Assembly (NCBI RefSeq): GCF_003254645.1
Contig: NZ_PNFD01000001.1
Coordinates: forward strand, 1,240,001-1,304,000
From: Microbacterium suaedae
GTDB lineage: Bacteria; Actinomycetota; Actinomycetes; Actinomycetales; Microbacteriaceae
DNA: 64,000 bases
Direction of reading: 5' to 3'
Positions 26,680 to 34,898 of the stretch are shown here, one piece after another. The notes under the pieces are model-generated. The model saw only the letters and a list, made by a program, of their open reading frames with translations, was not told the origin of the DNA and searched no databases. Both the position numbers and the translations under genes were made by a program. Within the stretch, counting starts at the first letter, position 1; each line of letters opens with the position of its first letter.

Positions 26680-29007
26680 ATGACCCTGGTGGATCCGTCT
26701 CCTCTCACAGACGCACTCGCACGCGCCGCGCACGGCGAGCGCCTCGATGTCGACGACGCCGAGTTGCTCCTGCACGCGACGGGCGACGACCTCGACCGCG
26801 TACTCGAACTCGCCGCGCGCACGCGCGACGACGGGCTCGTCCGGGCGGGCCGGGACGGCGTCATCACCTACTCACGCAAGGTGTTCGTCCCCCTGACGAC
26901 GCTGTGCCGCGACCGCTGTCACTACTGCGTGTTCGTCGACACCCCCGGACAGCTGCTCGCGAAGCGCAAGCCCGCGTACATGAGTGCCGCGCAGGTCCTC
27001 GCCGTCGCCCGGCAGGGGCAGGCGATGGGCTGCAAGGAGGCGCTCCTCACTCTCGGCGATCGCCCGGAGGATCGCTGGCCCGAGGCACGCGCCTGGCTCG
27101 ACGAGAACGGATACGCCTCCACGCTCGACTACGTCGGTGCCATGGCACGCCTCATCCGCGAGGAGACGGGCCTGCTCCCCCATCTCAATCCCGGCGTGAT
27201 GCGTCCCGACGAGCTCGCGCGGCTGCGCGAGGTCGCCCCGTCGATGGGCGTCATGCTCGAGACGACGTCGCGCGCGCTGTACGAGAACCGCGGCGAGGTG
27301 CACTACGGATCCCCCGACAAGGATCCGGATGTGCGGCTGAAGCTCCTCGACGACGCGGGCCGGGCGCGGATCCCCTTCACGACGGGGATCCTCATCGGCA
27401 TCGGAGAGACGCCGCGCGACCGCGCCGAATCGATGATCGCCCTCCGCGACGTGCACGAGCGGCACGGGCACCTGCAGGAGATCATCGTCCAGAACTTCCG
27501 GGCGAAGCCGCGCACGGCGATGCAGAACGCGCCGGATGCGCAGCTGCTCGAGTACGTCGCGGCCGTCGCCGTGACGCGTCTCGTCTTCGGGCCCGATATG
27601 CGGGTGCAGGTTCCGCCGAATCTGCAGGACGTCGTCGAGCTCGAGCTCCTCGCGCGCGCGGGCGCCGACGATTGGGGCGGGGTGTCGCCGCTCACGGCCG
27701 ACCATGTGAATCCCGAGCGCCCGTGGCCGCACCTCGACGATCTCGCGGCGCGCACCTCCGAGCTCGGCTTCGAACTGCGCGAGCGCCTGACGGCGCACCC
27801 CGAGTTCCTCGGCGATGACTGGATCGACCCGGTCCTGCGCAGCGCCGTCGACGCACTCCGCGAGCCGGATTCGGGCCTCGCCCGCGAGAACGCGATCCCC
27901 GAGGGCACCGCGCAGCACGACGTCGCCGACGAGGAGCTCGGCGACCACACGCCCACGCTCAGCGCTCCGGGCGGCCTCATCGCGGCCGTGATCGAGCGGG
28001 CGGCGCAGGATCCGGGCTCCCTCGAGGACGACGAATGGATCCGCCTGCTCACGGCGACGGGCGACGAGCTCGAAGCTGTCGTGCAGACGGCCGACGACGT
28101 GCGCCGCTACACGATCGGCGAGGCGGTGAGCATTGTCGACAACCGCAACATCGCTTCGACTCTTTTCGGCTCGGCGAATCCCGGCGGCTTCGACCTCGCG
28201 CAGCTCGCGGACATGGCACGCGACGCCGCCGATCTCGGCCTCACCGAGATCTGCGTGCAGGGCCTCGTCCCCACGTCCCCGGAGGGCTACCTCGACATCG
28301 CGCGCACGATCCGCGGCGCGGCTCCCGGGATCCACCTGCACGCCTTCCGTCCGCAGGACGTCGTCGACCTCGCCGACCGCGCGGGCCTCGGCCTCGATGG
28401 CGCGCTCGATGCCCTCCGCGAGGCCGGCGTCGACACCATTCCCGGCACGGGCGTGAAGATCCTCAGCGAGCGGGTGCGCCGGGAAGTCGCCCCCTCCGAT
28501 CTCGAGATCGACCGCTGGACCTCGACGATCACGGCCGCGCATCGTGCGGGTTTCTCGTCGACGTCCGTGCTGTTCTACGGGCACGTCGAGACGGCATCCG
28601 AGCGCATCGCCCACCTGCGCGAGCTGATCCGCATCCAGAGGGCGACGGGCGGATTCTCCGAGTTCGTGCCCATCCCGATGCCCGGCTGGGGTCGCCCGCT
28701 CGTCGACGGGCGCAGCGAGCTCGACGAGCATCGCGCGATGGTCGCCGTCTCGCGCCTCCTCCTGACCGGCATCATCCCCCACATCCAACTGCCGTGGACA
28801 CGCCACGGCCGCGCGACGACCGCCCAGCTTCTGCGCGCGGGCGGCGACGACCTCGGCGGCACGCTGCGCGACGGTCGGGTCGGGCCGTTGAGCGGCGTCG
28901 AGGCCGGTCAGGAGCTGCCGCTCGACGATGCACGCGCCCTCGTGAAGCCGCTGTTCCGCCCCCTCCGACAGCGCACCACGACGTACGGCGAGGTGTCTGG
29001 CGCATGA
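26680..29007 (+). CDS. fbiC: FbiC-like CofG-CofH fusion with a cysteine-less CofH half
   Basis: A 775-residue fusion. Active FbiC joins tyrosine and a ribityl-diaminouracil into FO, the F420 chromophore, using two radical-SAM halves. The CofG half is intact: CRDRCHYC gives Cys 76, 80 and 83, then GETPRDRAESM and QNFRAKPRTAM follow. The CofH half (about 440-775) keeps DNRNI, ICVQG, LREAGVDTIPGT, FYGHVE, RATGGFSEFVPIP and DLGGTL. But after NRNI (488-491), where CxxxCxxC should be, it reads ASTLFGSANPGG, with no Cys and about ten residues missing. It is shorter than usual (about 850). Start ATG 26680; overlaps the next gene. Confidence 0.88.
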   Translation: MTLVDPSPLTDALARAAHGERLDVDDAELLLHATGDDLDRVLELAARTRDDGLVRAGRDGVITYSRKVFVPLTTLCRDRCHYCVFVDTPGQLLAKRKPAYMSAAQVLAVARQGQAMGCKEALLTLGDRPEDRWPEARAWLDENGYASTLDYVGAMARLIREETGLLPHLNPGVMRPDELARLREVAPSMGVMLETTSRALYENRGEVHYGSPDKDPDVRLKLLDDAGRARIPFTTGILIGIGETPRDRAESMIALRDVHERHGHLQEIIVQNFRAKPRTAMQNAPDAQLLEYVAAVAVTRLVFGPDMRVQVPPNLQDVVELELLARAGADDWGGVSPLTADHVNPERPWPHLDDLAARTSELGFELRERLTAHPEFLGDDWIDPVLRSAVDALREPDSGLARENAIPEGTAQHDVADEELGDHTPTLSAPGGLIAAVIERAAQDPGSLEDDEWIRLLTATGDELEAVVQTADDVRRYTIGEAVSIVDNRNIASTLFGSANPGGFDLAQLADMARDAADLGLTEICVQGLVPTSPEGYLDIARTIRGAAPGIHLHAFRPQDVVDLADRAGLGLDGALDALREAGVDTIPGTGVKILSERVRREVAPSDLEIDRWTSTITAAHRAGFSSTSVLFYGHVETASERIAHLRELIRIQRATGGFSEFVPIPMPGWGRPLVDGRSELDEHRAMVAVSRLLLTGIIPHIQLPWTRHGRATTAQLLRAGGDDLGGTLRDGRVGPLSGVEAGQELPLDDARALVKPLFRPLRQRTTTYGEVSGA

Positions 29008-30608
29008 CCCTCCGCGTGGACGCCGTCATCGTCGGCGCCGGATTCGCCGGCATCGCGCAGGCCCTCGCTCTGCGTGAGGCGGGCGTCGAGTCGTTCGTGA
29101 TCCTCGAGCGCGCCGCTCGCGTGGGCGGAACCTGGCGCGACAACACCTACCCCGGGATCGCGTGCGATGTGCCGTCGCACCTCTACGGTCTCGAAAGCCA
29201 CCCGTGGCCACACTGGTCGCGCGTGTTCGCGCCCGGCGGCGAGATCCAGGCCTATCTCGAGCGCATCGTCGCGGAAGAGGGGCTCGAACCGCACCTCCTG
29301 CTCGGCACCGCCCTCGCCGATGCCCACTGGGACGGCTCCGCCTGGCGCATCGCCACCAGTGCGGCCCCGCGCGGCCCCAGCACCCCCCTGCACAACGACG
29401 CCAATTCTGTGCAGGAACGCCCCCAACCCGGCGTGTCGGGAACCGCCGGCGAAGAATTGGCGTCGTCGTGCAGCGGGGAGATCGTCGCCGAGCACCTGGT
29501 CCTCGCCGCGGGGCGCCTCACGGAGCCCCGGATCCCCGATGTCCCCGGCCTCGGCACGTTCAGCGGCCCCCTGTTCCACTCGTCGCGCTGGGACCACGCC
29601 GCAGCTCCCCACCACGACCTCGCGGGCCGGCGCATCGCAGTCGTCGGCACCGGCGCCACGGCGATCCAGCTTGTCCCCGAGCTCGCCCGCCGCGGAGCGC
29701 AGGTCACCCTCTTCCAGCGCACGCCCGCGTGGATCGTGCCGCGCGGCGATCACCCCGTCGACGCCGCCGACCGGCACCGTTTCCAGGAGGACCCTTCGGC
29801 CCTCGCAGCCCACCGCGCGCGCCTCTATGACGAGGGCGAGGCGCGATTCGCGTCGCGCTCCGGCGACGAGGTGGCGGCCGCTGAGATGCGCCGGGTCGCA
29901 CTCGATCACCTCGCCCGCCAGGTGCCGGATCCCGAACTGCGCCGCACACTCACGCCCGGCTACGCGTTCGGATGCAAACGCGTGCTGCTGAGCGACGACT
30001 TCTACCCGGCGATCGCGAGCGGAGCGGTCTCGTTCGAGCCGTCGGCGCTCGCGGAGGTGCGCGGATCCGTGCTCGTCGCCGACTCGGGCGCGCAGTACTC
30101 GGCCGACATGATCGTGCTCGCCACGGGGTTCGAGGCAACCCGCCAGCCGTACGCTCACCTCGTCACGGGCGAGCGGGGCGGCACGCTCGACGCGCACTGG
30201 TCGCAGGGGATGACGGCGGTCGCCTCGACCCTCGTCGCGGGGTTCCCGAACCTGTTCGTGCTCAACGGGCCGAACGCCTCGCTGGGGCACAACTCGTCGG
30301 TCCTGCTGTCCGAGGCACAGGCCGAGTTCGCAGCCGCGCTCATCGCCGAGAGGGCGGCAGCCCCTTTCGCCTTTCCCGGCCCCGTTCGCGTCACGGACGA
30401 GGCCGAACGAGCGTCGACGCGGGAGATCGCCGAGCGCGCGGCGTCGACACCGTGGCTGACGGGCGGCTGCGGCAACTGGTACGTTGACGAGCGCAGCGGC
30501 AGGCTCACTCTGCTCTGGCCCGGTACCGTCGCCGACTTCCGCGCGCGTCTCGCGCACGCACGCCCCGCCGGGGCGCCTGCCCTCCAGAACGAAGGAGTCA
30601 CCACATGA
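29004..30608 (+). CDS. Baeyer-Villiger-type flavin monooxygenase
   Basis: A 534-residue FAD/NADPH enzyme. It has the first Rossmann motif VGAGFAGIAQ, the GTWRDNTYPG segment, the second Rossmann VGTGATAIQ, and FSGPLFHSSRW near residue 185, matching the Baeyer-Villiger fingerprint FxGxxxHxxxW. It inserts oxygen next to ketones or oxidises heteroatoms. The region just before the fingerprint holds an 86-base palindromic element (29388-29473). The ATG at 29004 overlaps fbiC and its stop overlaps fgd (ATGA both), so it sits inside the F420 operon, although it is not a known F420 pathway enzyme. Confidence 0.88.
   Translation: MTLRVDAVIVGAGFAGIAQALALREAGVESFVILERAARVGGTWRDNTYPGIACDVPSHLYGLESHPWPHWSRVFAPGGEIQAYLERIVAEEGLEPHLLLGTALADAHWDGSAWRIATSAAPRGPSTPLHNDANSVQERPQPGVSGTAGEELASSCSGEIVAEHLVLAAGRLTEPRIPDVPGLGTFSGPLFHSSRWDHAAAPHHDLAGRRIAVVGTGATAIQLVPELARRGAQVTLFQRTPAWIVPRGDHPVDAADRHRFQEDPSALAAHRARLYDEGEARFASRSGDEVAAAEMRRVALDHLARQVPDPELRRTLTPGYAFGCKRVLLSDDFYPAIASGAVSFEPSALAEVRGSVLVADSGAQYSADMIVLATGFEATRQPYAHLVTGERGGTLDAHWSQGMTAVASTLVAGFPNLFVLNGPNASLGHNSSVLLSEAQAEFAAALIAERAAAPFAFPGPVRVTDEAERASTREIAERAASTPWLTGGCGNWYVDERSGRLTLLWPGTVADFRARLAHARPAGAPALQNEGVTT
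29388..29473. repeat. Palindromic element within the monooxygenase coding sequence
   Basis: Inverted 21-base arms with one mismatch, at 29388-29408 (ctgcacaacgacgccaattct) and 29453-29473, enclose 44 bases. The left arm can also fold on itself because gtgcag recurs at 29409-29414. The reading frame passes through it, adding about 29 residues (LHNDANSVQ to ELASSCS) to a loop ahead of the Baeyer-Villiger fingerprint. The arm ends match those of the ykoD element at 7184-7264 (CACAACGnnnnCnATTC). Confidence 0.8.
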
Positions 30609-31618
30609 CCGTCCCCTTCCGCTTCGGATACAAGGCCTCCGCCGAGCAGTTCGCCCCACGCGAGCTGCTCGACTACGCGGTCGGAGCCGAGGAGAACGGT
30701 TTCGACTCGGTCTTCCTCAGCGACCACCTGCAGCCGTGGATGCATGAGGGCGGGCACGCGCCGGCGGCGCTGCCGTGGCTGGGATCCGTCGGCGAGGCGA
30801 CGAAGCGCGTGCTGCTCGGCACGTCGGTCCTGACGCCCACGTTCCGCTACCACCCGGGCGTCATCGCGCAGGCATTCGGCACTCTCGGTTCCCTCTACCC
30901 GGGACGGATGATTCTCGGCGTCGGAACGGGCGAGGCGCTCAACGAGGTCACTCTCGGTCAGACCTGGCCGGATCCCCCCGAGCGCTTCCAGCGCATGAAG
31001 GAGGCGATCCTCATGATCCGTGAGCTGTGGCGCAGCGAGCGCGTGACCTACGACGGCACGTACTACTCCGTGAACAACGCGACGATCTACGACCGCCCCG
31101 AACAGGAGGTGCCGATCTACATCGGCGCGTCCGGCCCTGCGGCGACGCGTCTGGCGGGTCGCATGGCGGATGGCTGGATCACGACGAGCGGCAAGGCTAG
31201 CGAGCTGTACACCGACAAGCTCATCCCCGCCTTCGACGAGGGGATCGCGAAGGCAGGCCGCGACAAGGGCGACGTCGACCGCATGCTCGAGGTGAAGGTG
31301 TCGTTCCGCCCCGACCGTCAGAAGGCGCTCGAGAACACGCGATTCTGGGCGCCCCTCGCGCTGACGCCCGAGGAGAAGATGGGCACCTCCGACCCGATCG
31401 AGATGCAGCGCCTCGCCGAGCAGCTGCCGACCGAGCGCGCCGCGAGCCGCTTCATCGTGTCGGACGATCCGGACGAGCACGTCGCCGAGATCCAGAAGTA
31501 CCTCGATCTCGGCTTCACGCACCTCGTCTTCCACGACCCGGGGCACGACCAGGCAGAGTTCCTCGAGCTCTACGGTCGCGAAGTCCTCTCGAAACTGCGC
31601 GCTAAGGTGGCCTCGTGA
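30605..31618 (+). CDS. fgd: F420-dependent glucose-6-phosphate dehydrogenase
   Basis: A 337-residue LLM-fold enzyme that oxidises glucose-6-phosphate while reducing F420. The pattern follows mycobacterial Fgd1 closely: FGYKASAEQFAPRELLDYAV, the SDHLQPW loop, GGHAPAALPWL, LLGTSVLTPTFRYHPGVIAQ, GVGTGEALNEV, DGWITTSGK, NTRFWAPLALT and FHDPGHDQ near the end. These residues build the F420 and phosphate sites. Start ATG 30605 overlaps the monooxygenase stop, and its TGA overlaps the GTG of cofC. Of the five LLM genes here it is the only one with firm evidence for F420. Confidence 0.93.
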   Translation: MTVPFRFGYKASAEQFAPRELLDYAVGAEENGFDSVFLSDHLQPWMHEGGHAPAALPWLGSVGEATKRVLLGTSVLTPTFRYHPGVIAQAFGTLGSLYPGRMILGVGTGEALNEVTLGQTWPDPPERFQRMKEAILMIRELWRSERVTYDGTYYSVNNATIYDRPEQEVPIYIGASGPAATRLAGRMADGWITTSGKASELYTDKLIPAFDEGIAKAGRDKGDVDRMLEVKVSFRPDRQKALENTRFWAPLALTPEEKMGTSDPIEMQRLAEQLPTERAASRFIVSDDPDEHVAEIQKYLDLGFTHLVFHDPGHDQAEFLELYGREVLSKLRAKVAS

Positions 31619-32232
31619 AGTGGTCCGTCGTCGTCCCCGTCAAGACAACCGCGTCCGGGAAGTCCCGGCTCGAGCTGCCCGACGCGGATCGCCCGCAGCT
31701 TGCGCTGGCGATCGCCCTCGACACGATCGATGCAGCGGCATGCGCCGACGCCGTCGGTGAGGTCATCGTCGTGACGGGAGACGCGGATGTGCAGGCTGGC
31801 GTCGAGCAGATCGACGGCGCCCGGTGGATCTCCGATCCCGGAATGGGCCTCAACGGTGCCGCACGCGCCGGCCTCGAGCGCGCGGAGCATGACGCCCGCG
31901 CCGCGATGCTCGGTGATCTGCCCGCGTTGAAGAGCATCGACCTCGACCGCGCCCTGCTCCGGGCGACGGCGGAGGAACGCGGCGTCGTCGCCGACACAGA
32001 GGGGATCGGATCCGTCCTCCTCACCTGGCGCGAGCCCTCCGTCTTCGATCCGCGATTCGGCTCCGGATCGGCGCAGCAGCACGTCGAGGCGGGCCACGTT
32101 CTGCTGGACGTGCCCGCGACGTCGACGCTGCGCCGCGATGTCGACACGGCCGAGCAGCTGCGCGATGCCTCGCATCTCGGGCTCGGTCCTCGCACGAGCA
32201 CCCTCCTCGAGGCCGCGCTCGGCGCGGCCTGA
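31615..32232 (+). CDS. cofC: Phospholactate/PEP guanylyltransferase CofC (FbiD)
   Basis: A 205-residue nucleotidyltransferase of the F420 pathway; it activates 2-phospholactate or PEP with GTP for transfer to FO. Family marks are VVPVKTTASGKSRL at the N-terminus (nucleotide loop), DPGMGLNGAARAGL, MLGDLPALK with the metal-binding Asp, and the FDPRFGSGSAQQH stretch. GTG start at 31615 overlaps the fgd stop. FbiA and FbiB, needed for the next steps, are not in this window. Confidence 0.9.
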   Translation: MKWSVVVPVKTTASGKSRLELPDADRPQLALAIALDTIDAAACADAVGEVIVVTGDADVQAGVEQIDGARWISDPGMGLNGAARAGLERAEHDARAAMLGDLPALKSIDLDRALLRATAEERGVVADTEGIGSVLLTWREPSVFDPRFGSGSAQQHVEAGHVLLDVPATSTLRRDVDTAEQLRDASHLGLGPRTSTLLEAALGAA

Positions 32233-32292
32233 CCGCAGTCGTCCGGCAGGCGCGACGATGATGGCTGAGCGACGGCCCTCCCGGGGCTTCGC

Positions 32293-32799
32293 GTGACGTA
32301 CCGGTACACCGTGACGGCCACGCCGATCGGCGCCGCCGTCGCGGTGTTCGGCGAGGACGATCGGATCCTCGCCCTCGGCACCGCGGAGGACCCGCTGTGG
32401 GTCGTCGAGGGCGTCGCTCGCGAGCTGCGGCGCGAGCTCGCGGCGTCGCACGACGACATCGCGGGGCTCGGCGCGCAGCTGACCGAGTACTTCGGCGGAC
32501 GCCTACAGCGCTTCGACGTCGAGATCGATTGGCGCCTCTCCCCCGGATTCGCGGGCGACGCCCTGCGCGCTGTGCGTGACATCTCGTATGGCGAGACGGC
32601 GAGCTACGGCGAGATCGCCGACCGTGCCGGACGCCCGCGGGCCGCCCGGGCGGTCGGCACGGCCTGCCGCTTCACGCCGCTCACCCTCGTCGTGCCGGTG
32701 CACCGCGTGATCCGCTCCGACGGAAGTCTCGGCGAGTTCGGCGGCCGCGAGGACGTCAAACGCCAGCTCATCGAACTCGAAGGCGGATCGGTGCGCTGA
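32293..32799 (+). CDS. Alkyltransferase-like protein (Ogt family, active-site Cys replaced by Val)
   Basis: A 168-residue homologue of O6-methylguanine-DNA methyltransferase. The fold is complete: N-terminal ribonuclease-H-like part, the SYGEIADRAG helix, the arginine-finger region RAARAVGTACR, and the terminal hairpin with GEFGG. The acceptor motif PCHRV reads PVHRV (Val 136, codon gtg at 32698-32700), so it cannot accept an alkyl group the usual way. Alkyltransferase-like (ATL) proteins bind O6-alkylguanine and recruit nucleotide excision repair; they usually have PWHR or PAHR. GTG start at 32293; a 60-base gap follows cofC. Confidence 0.88.
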   Translation: MTYRYTVTATPIGAAVAVFGEDDRILALGTAEDPLWVVEGVARELRRELAASHDDIAGLGAQLTEYFGGRLQRFDVEIDWRLSPGFAGDALRAVRDISYGETASYGEIADRAGRPRAARAVGTACRFTPLTLVVPVHRVIRSDGSLGEFGGREDVKRQLIELEGGSVR

Positions 32800-32815
32800 C
32801 GGGACCCCTGCGCCC

Positions 32816-33841
32816 TCAGCTCAGCAGATCCCGGACCATCGGGACGACCTTCGTACCGTAGAGCTCGATCGAGCGGGTCAGTTCGCCGTGGCTCACCTGC
32901 GACTGGTCGTACTTGAGGTCGAAGCGGTCGACGCCGAGCGTGCGGACGGTCGCTGCGATCTTGCGTGCAACCGTCTCGGGACCGCCGATGTAGAGCGCAC
33001 CGCCGTCGATCTCCCGTTCGAAGTCGCCCACCTGCGGGGGCGCCCAGCCCCGTTCGCGGCCCATCCGTGTGCGCATCGCGATCCATCCGCTCCGCGCGAT
33101 CTCGCGGGCGCGTTCGTCGGTTTCGGCGACCAGGCCGGGCGAGTGCACGGCGATCGGCTGATGCGCGACACCGAACTCGTCCTGCGCGCGATGAAAGAGA
33201 TCGACGTACGGCGCGAAGCGCGCCGCGGGGCCTCCGATGATCGCGAGGAACAGGCCGAAGCCGTGCCGTGCGGTGCGGACGACGGATTCCGGGCTGCCAC
33301 CGACGCCCACCCACGCACGCAGGCCGTCGGCTGTGGTGGGGAAGACGCGCTGTTCTGTGAGAGCGGCGCGGGTACTGCCGCTCCACGTCACGGGCTCCTC
33401 CGTCAGCAGGCGAGAGAGAAGCTCCAGCTTCTCTTCGAACAGCACCTCGTACTGGGAGAGGTCATAGCCGAACAGCGGGAACGACTCGGTGAACGAGCCC
33501 CGGCCGGCGACGATCTCCGCCCGCCCGCGAGAGACGGCGTCGAGGGTCGCGAATCGCTGGAACACGCGCACGGGGTCGTCGGAGCTCAGGACCGTGACGG
33601 CCGATCCGAGTCGGATCCGCTCGGTCCGCGATGCGATCGCGGCGAGCACCATCTCGGGGCTGGAGACGGCGAAGTCGGGGCGGTGATGCTCGCCGATCCC
33701 GAAGAAGTCGATCCCGGTCTCATCGGCGAGGATCGCGTCATCCACGAGATCGCGGATCACCTGCGGATGCGCGAGCGGTGAGCCGTCGGCGCCGAGCGTC
33801 ACGCCGCCGAAGGTGTCGAGTCCGAGTTCGAGTGTCGTCAT
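32816..33841 (-). CDS. LLM-class flavin-dependent oxidoreductase
   Basis: A 341-residue luciferase-like monooxygenase. The N-terminal LGLDTFGGVT, GIGEHHRPDFAVSSPE with the His pair, GSAVTVLSSDDPVRVFQ and VAGRGSFTESFPLFG are hallmarks of the FMN-using bacterial luciferase-like group rather than of F420 enzymes. It runs towards the alkyltransferase-like gene, ending 17 bases from it. Start ATG 33841; the next gene upstream is also an LLM gene on the same strand, 74 bases away. Confidence 0.82.
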   Translation of the reverse strand: MTTLELGLDTFGGVTLGADGSPLAHPQVIRDLVDDAILADETGIDFFGIGEHHRPDFAVSSPEMVLAAIASRTERIRLGSAVTVLSSDDPVRVFQRFATLDAVSRGRAEIVAGRGSFTESFPLFGYDLSQYEVLFEEKLELLSRLLTEEPVTWSGSTRAALTEQRVFPTTADGLRAWVGVGGSPESVVRTARHGFGLFLAIIGGPAARFAPYVDLFHRAQDEFGVAHQPIAVHSPGLVAETDERAREIARSGWIAMRTRMGRERGWAPPQVGDFEREIDGGALYIGGPETVARKIAATVRTLGVDRFDLKYDQSQVSHGELTRSIELYGTKVVPMVRDLLS

Positions 33842-33915
33842 GTCATGCTCAACCTCTCACCCTGTGGATTCATTCCAATGCATACAGATCGGCGCGATTC
33901 CGAACGGCGACCCCG

Positions 33916-34779
33916 TCACACCGACGGCGGCCCCTGACAGGCGCGCTCGATCAGCCACTCGTGCGTCACCGTCGCCGGGTCCCACCACGACTCCATCCAC
34001 CACGTCACGCCCGCGGCCTCGGCGGCGCGGACCTGCTCGGCCGCAACGTCGGGGTCGGTATCGAGACGCCCCTGCAGGACGATGTCGAACGGCCCCGCCG
34101 CGTCATCGCGGTGCTCGGCGATCCAACGGCTCAGCGCCGCGATGTCGTCTGGGCCCGGCTCGGCGCCCTCCGGCGAGTCACCGCGCACCTGCGGCACGAT
34201 TCCGTCCCACCGCAGCGCGCGGTCGAGGCTGCGCCGCGGCGGGCGCTCAGCATCCCACACCCCGACAGGCCACACGGGGATCCGCCCATTCACGGGCGCC
34301 TGCGGGAACTGAAAATCGCCGGTCGCGATGCGCGCACCCTCGAACGCGAAGGTCTCCGTCGACCACGATCGTTCGATCCACGCAAGCACATCGTCGAGAA
34401 GCCGCGCGCGGTCGCGAAGCTCTTCGGGCTGTTCGGGAACCGAGGTGAAAGCGCGATCGATCGGTACTCCCATCCCTACAGGCAAGACAAGCCGACCGCC
34501 CGAGAGATGGTCGACCGTGAGCACCTGCTGCGCGAGTTCCCATGGCCGCCTTCGCGGCGCGGCGAACACCATCGCTCCCAGCGTGATGCGCTCGGTGACG
34601 GCCGCGATCGCACCGAGCAAGGCGAATGGATCCCATGTGGGTCCGGCGTCGAACTCCCCCGCGTCGAGGCTCACCCCATCCCACGTGAAGAAGCCGTCCC
34701 ACCCGTGCTCTTCGCACGCACGAGCGAGCCGAAGCTGCTGCGTGGGACTGCCGTAGCTTCCGATGAATCCGTATCTCAT
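33916..34779 (-). CDS. LLM-class oxidoreductase
   Basis: A 287-residue luciferase-like barrel. It opens MRYGFIGSYGS, then has CEEHGWDGFFTWDG, ITLGAMVFAAPRRRPWELAQQ, the LSGGRLVLPVGMG loop and DGIVPQVRGD. The ATG at 34779 is chosen over upstream in-frame codons because the family begins at this point. It could form a unit with the LLM gene at 32816-33841, both on the minus strand. Substrate and cofactor are unknown. Confidence 0.78.
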   Translation of the reverse strand: MRYGFIGSYGSPTQQLRLARACEEHGWDGFFTWDGVSLDAGEFDAGPTWDPFALLGAIAAVTERITLGAMVFAAPRRRPWELAQQVLTVDHLSGGRLVLPVGMGVPIDRAFTSVPEQPEELRDRARLLDDVLAWIERSWSTETFAFEGARIATGDFQFPQAPVNGRIPVWPVGVWDAERPPRRSLDRALRWDGIVPQVRGDSPEGAEPGPDDIAALSRWIAEHRDDAAGPFDIVLQGRLDTDPDVAAEQVRAAEAAGVTWWMESWWDPATVTHEWLIERACQGPPSV

Positions 34780-34898
34780 ACGGCCGACGCTACGCGCGAC
34801 CTCCGACATTCGGAGCGGCGACGCCGCGTGACGACCGGAGGAACTTCCCAGGCCACGCCCTCCTGCACATGCGGAGACCGGGCGGGAACTCGCACCGG

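Noticed and set aside
4772..34779. Calling all five LLM proteins F420-dependent
   Set aside because: Only the gene at 30605-31618 carries Fgd-specific motifs; the others could use FMN, and the one at 32816-33841 looks FMN-type.
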